Of a stretch of 64,000 bases of DNA, positions 25,079-36,700 are shown one piece after another. Made by a program: the position numbers and the translations under genes. Origin of the DNA: Rhynochetos jubatus (lineage: Eukaryota; Chordata; Aves; Eurypygiformes; Rhynochetidae); contig CM050659.1 of assembly GCA_027574665.1 (NCBI GenBank), positions 21,305,001-21,369,000 of the forward strand, written 5' to 3'. Every line of letters begins with the position of its first letter. The stretch's first letter is position 1. A model generated the notes under the pieces. The model saw only the letters and a program-made list of their open reading frames with translations. It made no database searches and was not told the DNA's origin.

Positions 25079-28000
25079 TTACTTTATTTTTTTTTATTAA
25101 TACCAACTGTGTCTTTTTACCAGCGCTCTGCGGATGCTGTCAAGATTGCTGGCTGGCGCTGGTCGCCTGGTGCTCCTGACAAACCCCACTCGGCCACCAG
25201 CCTCTCCCTGGGAGGTGCAGCCCTCCGGGGCACGGCTGGGTTCCTGCCCCAGGGGTGGCAGTTAGCTGGAACTTCATAATGACTGATCCTTAGGCTTTCT
25301 ATAAATGAGCTCAAAGGGCCTGCACATATTTGCACGGCAGCTGTTAACAAGAAAAGCTCCAAGCTTTCAGCACCACTGCTACTGCTGTCAAACAGGAGGA
25401 AGAATAGAGAAGTCATGCCCTGGGCTGACAGTGGAGAGAGTAGCTTATTTACTTCATGCCTGTGTCAGGATTTCACTGCTAAATGAATCCACTGAAGTAG
25501 GATTGCCATCCTGACATCCCTTTGTCAGTGTTTAGTTGCTTGTTTGGACTTCACGGGTAAGGCTTTATCGTCCCAGAGGCATTTCCGTAGCCGTGGGATC
25601 CTAGGAAGCGGTCAAAGAGTTGGCAGGGACACCAGGCAGGCAGCACTGCAGAGCCAATCAGCACATTTCAGTCCCCCCAGGTGACACGGAGCCACGGTGT
25701 TTCTCTGGTGTCGTAGGGTTTGTTGGAGCTGGGATCAAAGGCGGTGAACTTTTCCCCATAACAAGATACTGTGGGATGAGATGCCCCATCAGCATCTTCC
25801 CCTGCAAAGCCCACGGAGCCATCTGGGCAGCATGACCACAGTGCCGGCGTTTCTTCCGTGGGAGAGCCCCTTGAGACCTGCCTGCCAGGAGCCATGGGGA
25901 GAGCGAGGCGAGGACAGCAGCGCTGCTCCCCTTCAGCCCGCAGCATCTTGTCCAGCAATTCCTGCTTCCATGAGGAGCAAGGGATGCGCTGTCACCTTGC
26001 CAGCATCCTTGGAGAAAACCTCTCATCAAACTGTTTGTGAGAAGCACAGTTCTTGTTTCTTTACTGCTCTTACTAAAGGACAGGGGACATGAGAGAAGTG
26101 ACATTTCTTCATCCAAGCATCTGCCTCCTTATTCCCTCCCCAAAATGCAGTAGTGTTATTATTACTTTTACTTTCAGGACTTGCTTTCTTATCTTCCACG
26201 AGGTTTTTAAGAACTTAGAACTCCCAAGTTTTTGGCTCATTATGACTTTGACCCTTCATGCCCAAACGAACCCATTAGCTTTACGAAGAATCTACATGTT
26301 TATTAAATAGCAGTGACTCATTCTGTTGCAGATGTTTGTATATGTAAAGCACCGTAAATATTATGGGTTAGGATGCAGACCAGGCGGTGGGAATGTGTGT
26401 AGGTTAGCAGGCAACCTACGACTCCTACTTTTTCTCCTTTTTTTTTAGCGTGTGTCATTTTTTCTTGACAAGCCACAGGTTTCTTTTTGTGAGAAACAGA
26501 AACAAAGGAAACCTCTCTGCTTCTATAGGACGTCATCTCAGATGCTTTTTTACAAAGCTTTCATTGCACTTAGAGCACAGGAATTTTTGTGGTTAGTGTT
26601 TTTAGTTAATTAATGTGTCTGTATCACCTTGAAAGGAAGAAGGTATTTTCCCTTCCACTAGGCACCTGTTGCATCTCCTCCAAGGAAGACTCATACTGAC
26701 TTTCTTGAAACAAGATTCATTCAGTCATACTGAAATTACCACAGTCAGAAAGACGAGTGACTCAATAAATGACTCACGATGTAGCAGATGGGAATACAGG
26801 GGTAGACTGTAGTCTGTCCTGAACTCAGTCTATGATGGTCCTTTGCACAGGATGAGCCAGACCATTTGTGCTTGTCTGTGTTGGCAGTTGTTCTGTATGG
26901 GAACACTGGTTTGCTCAGAGCCTTTTCCCACCATGGCTGAGCCTCAGCCTTCAGAAAAGAGAGCTGCAGTGGGCATGAACAGGCAGGGGAAAGGAGAGCT
27001 GATGTTTTTCTAGCACCCACAGGAACGTACCTCAGCTTCCAGGCACCCAAGCAAAGGGAGAAAATCTGCTGCAGAAAGTTTCTCCTCCTGTTCTCTAGGC
27101 TGAATAGAATTACATGCCTACAGAGGCAGAGGAAGGCCCTAAGGGAGAAGTTTTCCTCTCTGAAATTGAATATTTATTGATTTTTCTTCCCCAGCCATAA
27201 ACCATGAGTTTCAGGCTCTCACTGCTGAAGAAGTTTGTGTCTAGTAAATAAGGGAAAGCAGACAGCAAGGAGACAAATGCCAAGAGAAGCGTTAAACCCG
27301 TGGGTGATGGGCAATGAGCTCAGCTGCTCCCAGAGCATTGCACGGGGACACACTGGAAGGGACAAGCAGGCAGCCTCATTAGGGAGGGATTTATTATGCA
27401 GAGCTGATGACCAACAGCCACAACTGAAATAGCAAAACCATAACTCCAGCTGGGGACAGGCTGGGTGGTTTAAGAGGTCTTTTTCATCTCGGATTTCGGC
27501 GAGTGAGTTAATTGAGTGCTATTACTGAGCAATACAGGCTACGGAGTGGAAGGCGTGAGCCCTTCTGCAGATGTCTCACAGTCTGAGGAGTGCGAGCTGC
27601 GTGGGGCTGGCCCTTTTCTCTGGAAAGAGTGGCATGTAGAGCTCCCAGTAATGTCCTCAGCTCTTCAGTGTGAGGGTGGGAGCTGGGCCTGACTCCTTCC
27701 CAGTGCACAGGTCCCTCTCTTAACTTACATGCTCTTGGTAGGCCTGGACATGAGCTGCCGACAAACCTGCCTGCATATGAATTGTAACTTCCTCTTGTTA
27801 GTCATTTATAGGAAATGCTATAAAGTTCTGCCTAACTTTTTTTTCCCCAAAAATACGTTTAAAAATCGCTCTTTAAAGAAATAGACAAGCTTTGAAAAGT
27901 TGTGTCTCAAGTGCTGGCACTCCTGCGGGACCTATTCTCCTGCAGCTCTGCCAGTTCTCGTGCCCCAAGGATGCTTTGCGGCTCAGGGCCACAGAACCGC

Positions 28001-28445
28001 AGCGAGTAGCAGGAGGAGCACTGTGCACGCAGGTGCTCCCAGCCCTCAGCCAGCAGCAGGACGGAAGCCATACCAGACCCTTCTCTTGTGGGATTTGCTG
28101 CTTTCTCTTTCCAAGGGAGTTTGCAGGATGAGAGCAATCCCAAATGTTCTAACCTTTCCCAGTCCTCCCCATCACTGAGCTCTCAAACCCTTCTTTCAGT
28201 GTCAGACCCCCCCCACAACAGGCCTGGGGCTGCACACACCCCCTTTGCCCAGAAACTCGGGGCAAGGCCACCAGGCAGGTGAGGAATCAGTACACATCCA
28301 CTGCTCGTTCTGCTGCCCCTGGCCATCCCCTTTGCTGTATCCTGTAAATCGAAGGTTATCCTCATGGGGGAGTCGTGAGCATTAATTTAGCTGGTGAGGA
28401 ATTTCAAGTTGTGTTGGCTATTCTGTGTTTTCTTAGTAAAACCAG

Positions 28446-28461
28446 AAAAAAAAAAAAAAAA
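28446..28461 (+). repeat. A tract of 16
   Basis: A homopolymer of 16 A residues followed by gaaaaa. No retroposon body was recognised immediately upstream. Confidence 0.85.
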
Positions 28462-31400
28462 GAAAAATGCACAGGAGAAATTATATTTCAGGCCAATCTA
28501 CCTCATTCAGCTTGTATGTGCTCCAATTAATTATTTACATTTCACATACAGGACTTTTTGTACATACAAATGGAAATGTGGTCCTTGGACAGAAGGTGAG
28601 CGGTGAAGGTCCTTGGCTAAACCTTTCCCAGACAGGCACTCAGCTCTCATCCTGCCCGTGTTTCCCAGCTAGCTGTTTTTTCAGCACATAATAGGTTTGC
28701 TTGTGGCCCGTTTCATCTGACACTGCTACGGCAGAGCAGACATTCACATGTAATAGCAGCCCTTCTTAAAGCTCACACCGCTTATTCAGCAGAAGCAGAG
28801 GCGTCAGATTGTGGAAGTGGCAATCGCTTTCTTAGAAACCCTCCTGAACTGGAAACAGAGCTATTCCTCTTCCCTTGAGAAGTAGCTTTGGGGTTCCCAA
28901 AGTGAAAAATTCAGGAGCAAGAAGAAAACACTGATAGCTTGTGTTGCACAGAGCAACGTGCTGGCGGCCGACCAACGCTGCTGCAAATTCTTTCTTCCTT
29001 TTGGCACCAAACTATTGCACTTACGAAGGGCAGATGAAAATTGTTGTAGATTTATGTTGGCTCCTGTCTGATTGTAGTTGTGTTTTTCAGATAAAGCCTT
29101 CTCTCTAATGCCAACAAAGCTTTGGGGGACATGTACATGTATCGTCATCGTATCGTTCCTTCATCAAGAAGGAACTGATTTCAAGAGGCCCCCAAATAAA
29201 TGTAATATTTCTTCTGGACATGTAGAAACTTTCCCTAGTGTTAGTGAGGAGCCTCGGCTCAATCACAGGGATTGTTTCCTGTTCAAGTATATAGGTTTCT
29301 TCACCTCAACCATGGGAGCACAATCTTTCACCCTTAAATTGGTCCAAATTCTCTTGTAAATTTGGCACTGTGTGCAGCTCCAGACTAAATATTGTCAGAT
29401 ATTATTGGCTCTGATCAGCTGAAATAAATCCCTCCTCGCCACAGCCCCACCACTCCGGCCTTGCTGGCTCCTGGGGTGCAACTGCGGGGGGTCGATGGGG
29501 TTCCCTAGCCTGATACCCAAACAGAAACCGGTCCTCTGGGCACAGGCTCACAGTTAATAGTGGCTGTGCCTTACAAACTGTGAGGAGGCAGGTGTTGCAG
29601 CAGCACGAGGGTGCAGTCTGATGGTGCACACCGTGCCATCCAGGACTGGAGCAGGGAACAGAGCACCGTGCTGTGCCACGGGGTGCTGCACAGCACACCC
29701 TTCCCCAGCGAGGGGTCTGTGGGGAGCCCCTCCGGCAGGTGCTCAGCACCTTGTGTCGTCGTGTTGGTTCAGGCACAACTGCCGGTTTGGGTGAGTGATG
29801 GGGAGGGCGAGAAAGGCACATGCTGCACCACATCATGTTGTGGTCTGTGGGCGAGGTCACGCTGCAAAGACAGAGAGCCAGGAATGGCAGGAAGAACCAT
29901 AAGGGAAGGAGGAGGCAGCCTTGTGACTGGTAGATGGTAAAAAGCAAACTACAGAGAGCCAACAACCATGTCAAACCACACCATGCTCTGCCACAGGGCT
30001 GGGGTGGGCACTGGAGAAGAGCTGCCATGGGGCATGACTGCCTGCCTTGCAGGGCGGGGGCTGGGAGGTGCCTGGCATCCTCTGCGCCTCTGGCCCCGGG
30101 CTGAGGAGCCCCATTCCCTGCTCCAGCAGAGTGGACTGCGTAGTACACGAGCTGCCTGGGGCCCTGCAAGCTAAAAGCTGCTGCCACCACCTTGTCTGGC
30201 CAAGGCCTGCCACAGCTGGGCTCCCAGTGACTCCAGGGTGCTTCATCCCCTTTCCCGAGGAAAGGAGGGATGTAGCTCATTGCAGGCAAATGCCAGGAAA
30301 ATGAGGAGAGGATATTTGACTCCTGGAGATAAAAGCCTCATGCTGAAAGGTGTGCCCAAACCTCTGTTTTGCCTATGCCATGGAGCAGGGCGAGTCCTGT
30401 GTGTTGGCAATGCCACACCTGCTCGTGTTCGTGCGCAGGCAAGCTGCGAACACCTCAGAAACGCCTCACGCTGTACACTCGGCGTTGTAGGATGAGCAAA
30501 AACGTTTCGGAGTGCTGGTTCACCTGCGCTGCTGACTCAGGCTGTGGTGCCTCTCCCTCCCCTTGGCTGCAGGTCTGTGGGCAGGTCGGTGGCACGGGCA
30601 GGGTATTTGCTGTGGTCCCTGCAGTTCACAGCGAGACAACGCCATCGGTTTCAGAGCACATTAATGTTTGGGGTAATGAACAGCAGCAGCCAAGGGCTAT
30701 TCACTTGTCTGAGCTTGCAGTATCACCCAAAGGCAGTTCGTCTGTCCCTCTCGGCCCTCCACCTGCCTGCATGTTTCCTACAGCTCATGTGTAAGAAAAA
30801 ACCTCCTCTGTTTTCAGCCGGACGGGGGCTGGCTGCCTGCACGGCCCCGCCACGAGCCTGGGGAAGGCAGTGAGCGCAGCCGTGCGGGAGATGGAGAGGG
30901 GAGGCCCACCCTTCCCAAAGGCAGTGCGGATTTCAGGCAGCTATCTGACACTTTTTCCCCTCAGCCCTGTTTTTGTGGCTGCCCAGTTATGATAGCCAGT
31001 GTTTTCTCACACAGCCTCGGCCCTGCTCTCCTTTCCCATCATAGGCTGCACTGACCGGGCACCTCTCCATCTCCAGTCTCACAGCACCAGACAGATGATG
31101 AACCTGAACAATCTGAGTATCTGCAGGGAAACAGGTTGTCAGGCAGCTTCCCGGCTAGTGCAAAACCAAAGGCAGCAGAGCCACAGCCACTCGTGGCACG
31201 CCGAAGCCAGCCTTCGCCTCCGAACGGAGGCACCCGGTGCTTTCCCCAAAGCGCAGCTGCAGTTTTCTCTTTCCTCTCATCAGCTGCCCAGGTTGGGCAG
31301 AAAGCAGAGACCCCCCTGGAAATTAAAGTGCTGAGGAAACGGGGACAGGTACTGAGCCATCCTGCCTAGAAGTGTTATAGCTGACCCTGGCCTCAGGGCT

Positions 31401-31475
31401 GAAGTCTCACCTCCCCACAGCTTCATGGGTGCCAGCTCAGCGGGGTGTTGCCATCCCTCCTCAGCTTGTTGGTGT

Positions 31476-31525
31476 GCAGGTGATTTCTGTCCAATTTCCT
31501 GCAGGTGATTTCCATCCAATTTCCA
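31476..31525 (+). repeat. 25-base tandem duplication
   Basis: Two adjacent 25-base units begin gcaggtgattt and contain tccaatttcc. They differ at a few positions, so the duplication is not recent. Confidence 0.9.
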
Positions 31526-33428
31526 TCAGAAGGCGCCAGATGTATTTAAGCTGCAGGGTTGGCAGTCTTGGGAAGAGGAGTGAGGTGTGGTTTTGTAGTC
31601 TTGGGGGAAATCTGGTGTCTCCTTCCCACCTTAGTGGCTCCCTTCTCTGGGTGGCAAAGGAGCAGGTCTTATTTGGCCTAGATCTCCTGAAGCATTTCTC
31701 TTTTGTTGTTTAGGGGTGAGAGTGTGTTTGGGGATGTGACCTTTCTGTCCTCATCCATCTGTGGGGTGTGTATGGAGCCTGTTTGTCACTCGGATTGCTG
31801 GTGGCAGAGATGTGGGCTCTTTCTGGGATTATACCCGTGAGATACCTGCTGGGCTGTGTTCCACTGTCCAAGCTTGCTGGTCAGGACAGTGTGTTCTGCA
31901 TCACACACTTGTGTTTCTATTTCCTGTGGGACTTTTTTTTTTCTTCCTGGTTCCCTCAGAATTAGGCTTGTCTGGACTCTCAGTAATCTGTTAGCGCTAG
32001 TTACCTTCAAACCTCAGCAGGTAATGAGAGCAAGACTTCATTTTCACAGTGCGATATACACTTTGCACCTCGCTTCTGCTTCCTGTTTATTCCTGATGCG
32101 ACCCCCTCTCTGAGAACCCCTCCTTTACACAGGCTGGTATGTGCTTGCTCAGCCTTGCAAGAGCTCCCTCCGTGGAAGCTCATTCTCTGGACCCTGTGTA
32201 TTGCTTCTGAGGAGTCGTTTGTTTTCAGAATAGACAAAGGTACTGATGGGCTGAACGGACTTACTTCTGGGAATGTTTTTGGATGAGTATTGACAGCCTG
32301 TGAAGACATTGCTGCAGTATAAAAAAGTCTCTTTTGAGTAAAAAAAAAAAAGCTTTTTCTTGACAAATGGTGGTTGTTACTTTTTTATTTTTAATGATCA
32401 CCGTGCCCATGGGATCTCAGTGTCAACGAAACCTGTGATGCCTGTATTGATCCTGAACTGTGCCAGTGAGGGTTTTTACGACAGCACAGGACTCTTTATC
32501 CAACACAGTTTTTACCGAGGTTGGTAAGCGGGAATCTCCTCATGTCTTATTTCAGCTCTGCTCTGTGGAACAGCCCAGGGTGGATTTCTTCTGGCCCTTG
32601 GAGTAAGTGTGTTGGTGACAGCTTTAATCAACACAGAGGCACTTGTACTGTTGATGAACAAAAACAGCTGCTGGAAAAAAGAGAAAATGTTCTTTTTTTT
32701 CCTAGAAAGTTATGTATAGCTTTATAAAGTGATGCTGCATCTTAGTCCTGCCAGGACGTAGTTTAAGCCTGTATGGGACCCATGCCTTCAGTCACAATGG
32801 CCTAAAAGGCGTTGGTGCTTATCAGGTTTGGGTCTGGTTGACAGTCCCTGGAAGCAGTGTCTGTAAACAGAAATCCTTCAGTCAGGTTTGGAAGTTTCCT
32901 GTGTAACTTTTTAGCTCTACAACTCCCTTAAGGTTTGTTCTGGGCTTTCAGAAGTAACTGGCAGCTCATTAACAGCTTTTTATTAGCGCTGGAAACCACT
33001 GGAGGGAAGCTGGCCAGGCCATCCGGAGTCTTCGGCTTTGCTGGGCAAAGGGGGTGTGTTGCCAGATGTTAGCTCACGTGCTGAAGCACTGGTGCAGCCC
33101 TAGGTGTGTTCCTTTCACGGTGAAAAGGGTGTTTATAATCTCTTCTATAAATGAAGCCGTGAAGTATCAGATCATTTCGATTACACCACGCTGGCAGGCT
33201 GCGAGCGAGGAGGGGAGAGGTCTTGTTCCTCTTGACCTCCAAAGGGACAATCCCTCTGTCTCTTTTTCCTATCACAAATGCAAGCTGATAGCAAGCGCTT
33301 CAAATCGAAGTCACGATTTGACCTGCTTATCAAAACAATTATAAAACCTAAAAGAAAATAAGCATGAGTGGGCTGTTTGATGTATAGTGTGGTCGGCACT
33401 AAACGGGCCCCGCTTGTGCCGTTTGCAG

Positions 33429-33732
33429 GCATGGCGGAAGCGCTGGTTCGTGCTGCGCAGGGGCCGCATGAGCGGCAACCCGGATGTGCTGGAGTACTAC
33501 AGGAACAACCACTCCAAAAAGCCCATTCGGATCATCGACCTCAACGAGTGCGAAGTGCTGAAGCACTCAGGGCCCAACTTCATCAAGAAGGAATTTCAGA
33601 ACAACTTCGTCTTCATCGTGAGGACCACCTACCGCACCTTCTACCTGGTAGCCAAAACTGAGGAGGAGATGCAGGTCTGGGTGCACAACATCAGCCAGAT
33701 CTGTAACTTCGGACATCTAGAAGATGGCACAG
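33429..33732 (+). CDS. GAB3: GAB3 exon 2: most of the PH domain
   Basis: Acceptor gccgtttgcag, then AWRKRWFVLRRGRM. The exon encodes 101 residues and one base of the next codon (Gly), and ends ACAG|gtagga. It carries the second PH strand (RKRWFVLR), the EYYRN segment and the C-terminal helix with the conserved Trp (MQVWVHNIS). The PH domain binds phosphoinositides and brings the adaptor to the membrane. The first PH strand must come from exon 1, which is not in view. The phase-0 start with Ala fits the mammalian exon boundary. Confidence 0.97.
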
Positions 33733-36700
33733 GTAGGATCATGTTCGTGCTCGTCTTGGGGATCGGGAGGATGGTCTGTGCCTGGGCTTCTCCACAGCGG
33801 GAGGGAGCACGGACCGTGCCGGCTGGTTGGGCAGGTGGCGTGGGGCTCTGTTTCCTACAGCTCCACACGGCACTGAGATGCTGCTAAACCCCGATTTGAA
33901 AGTTATCGGGGATCTCACTTCTGCTGGGTAGAAATAATAGCTGGCTGCTTGGTCTCCCTTGGATGAAGCAATTCCTGCTAGAATAAACTGCAAATCCTTA
34001 ACAAGAAAAGGTACTGTTTGTGTGAAAAGCTGACTGACTTATCTTCTGGGGCCGTTTATTTCATTACATGTCCCATATTTATTTAGTTTGGCTTAATGTA
34101 AGACACCTGTTCCAGGAAAGTGACCTGCAAAACTCATGTTTTCTCAGGCTTTGCTGGACGTGGAATGTGCGCAGACCTGGGTGTATGTGCACATACATAA
34201 ATCAGTGACAAAAACACTGAGCGGCCTTAGTCCATTCATGAGAAGGAAAAGAAAAGGCAGAGTACAGGAGAGTGTTAAAGTGTGTCTAGACTTAAGAGAT
34301 GGTCCTGCCAGGGAAGCACAAAGTCAGCCTGTTTTGCCAGGACCTACACCTGTATGAACTCAGTAGGGTGAATTTGTTTGGAAAGCTTCCAAGAATTAAC
34401 CACTCCAAGATGGATGTAGCCAGTAATTAAGGTTGGGACCTGTATCATCATTAACTTACCTTTCAGCTGAGATAACGGGGCTCAGATAACAGCTATCGGC
34501 CTTTCCCTTGACATTTCCAAGGGGCAGATACAGCAGCAATTTGGGGGTTTCATAGGGAGTGAGTCGGAACAGAGTCCTTCACGGTGATAAAGCCAGTGAA
34601 AGAGCAGCAACGGGTGGCGACGGAGGGACTGGATTCCAAGGACGGAAATATGCTTGGGGATGTCACAGTGTGGCTGGGCAGATCATGCTGCCATGGTCCA
34701 TGTGCTGCTGCGCTCAGACTGCTGCTGGTGTCTGCAGCTGCCCCATAGCCATCCCGTTGGTTTGTGACTTGAAAGGCTACAGGATAGCGGCATTTACACT
34801 GGGAAATTCCCAGGATAGAGGCATTTATACCGGGAAATGTCTGTTCTGTTATGCTGGTACAGCGCAGCATCGCTTGTAAGACACGTGGGCAGCACTCGGA
34901 GTATTACGCAGCGGTATGTCTCTTCCAGCAAAGGTTGCTGGTGTGGACACTGACGGCCGAGAAGTGTGGCAGTTGGGAAAGCTGACATCCCAGCTTTCCA
35001 CTCCGCTCAAGGTGGATATTGTCGCGCAAGGAGTTCCACAGGGCCGAGCCTTGGTTCAGTATAAAGTCTGGCCCCTGAACGTACAGCCCTCGTCACAGAC
35101 CGCGTAAGCTAAGCTCCCAGACGTGCACTTCTATCTCTAATGGCAAAGAGCTCATAAGATTTTCTGTTTATCCTGCAGTTCCTGCTGGTGAGGTCAGGTC
35201 TGGGGTGGGTTCAGGTCAGGCTGCAGGGCACGTTCAGATCCTCTGATTTAAATCTCTCAGTTCCACAGGTTGCACATCACATTTCGAGCAGTTGCTAATT
35301 GCTTCAGCTTTTTGGAAGCACCTAAATCCCCCAAGAGCCTGTAGGTTTAAACAAATTACCCTTAAAAATTAACATAAGAAGAGAAAAGCTCTGTTAAATG
35401 CCATATGCTTTTTTAACTTGAATGCTACAGTGTTAAAAAAATAATAGTCCTTGAAATGAATCATCAAAAGAAAGACACATAAATTGCAGGAAATTTGAAT
35501 AAGCTGTTCTGTGTATTAAAATGAATCTCAAAGCCAATATTATATTGTGAAATCAATCACTCCTAATCCTTGCATCTCTGAAAATTTGCTGTGACTTTGA
35601 GGCCAAAACCAAATCTGCTGCTTTCTCCGCAGCCACAGGTTTACGCAGTGACTCAGCTGTAAACACCATCCCATTGTTCCCAGTTTGTCCCTTCCAGTAG
35701 CAAAGAAGCTGGAGGAGCAGCCTGCGGTCTGAGATGTAAGCAGCCAGGCACAGGCCGACGTTAGAAACTGCAGCTGGCCCCGTGAGGACAGCTCTTCAGT
35801 CAACAGGAGAGGGGATGGCTGAGAGACGAGGCGAAGCGCGAGCTCCAGGCAGATGTCAGGAAGCACCTGGGAGGGCGGCTGTCGGGAGGGACTTGCCAGC
35901 AGCAACCATTGCGCTGCCACAAGAAGCTGCGCCGCTGGCCGTGCGGACAATGCCGGGGAGCTGGCGAGTTCGGGGAGCCAGCTGGAGGAGAGAGGAAGAG
36001 GCCTCCCTCCCCGTTTCCCTACCATTTCTCTGTAAAGCCTTCTACCTCTGGTGGAGCCAGTTCCCCAACCCAGCGGGGCCCATGAGGAGGCTCAGGACAA
36101 GTGGCTGGGCAGGGGAAGGGATGAAATGCGGTGGCTGCGGGCCATCGTGGGCACGCTTTATCCCAAATGCAAGCTGAAACCACGATTAGACGACAGAATG
36201 CGATACGGCGTCTTTTCGCTGGAGAAACTGCTGTGAAAGTTGTTCAGCCTTTTTTTTGTTAGGAAGCCCCACTTTTAAAGATCGTAGCTGTGAATTAATT
36301 GCTGCCCCCAGGCAGCTCCTCAGCCCAAGGCACCTTTTGCCTAGGGTTCCCTTTTCACTTTTTCCACAGGCTCCAGGTATTGTTCCACATCCCACGTAAA
36401 CGGCTGCTGCTTCTGGATGCAGCCCTCACCTGAAGGTCCCTGCTGATCCCCATTGCTCCTCTGTTGCTCCACCCAGGGATACACTGGAGACTGATATCCC
36501 TGGGGAGGCCCCTCACTGGTGCCCCCTTGGCGCAGTGCATGGGCCGGGATGTTGGCAGGGTCACCCTTGGGTCCCTTTTGGCTGCTGGCAGTTGGGTTAG
36601 AGCGTTTCTGTGCCTCCACCTCTCCCTCACCTCTGGTTGCTCTGTTGTTCACACCAACCTTGCTCATTGCTGTGAGCAGGACCCTCCTATTTCACCGTGT

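Larger units (their letters stand above)
14007..33428. other. Long gene-poor stretch, probably the rest of GAB3 intron 1
   Basis: About 19 kb with no recognisable exon. It contains GC-rich patches near 15.5, 18.4, 19.5 and 29.5-30.3 kb, in which long chance open frames appear, the longest being 295 codons on the minus strand at 29402-30289. It also has a 15-base G tract with GGT repeats at 25053-25078, an A tract at 28446-28461 and a 25-base tandem duplication at 31476-31525. Confidence 0.5.
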
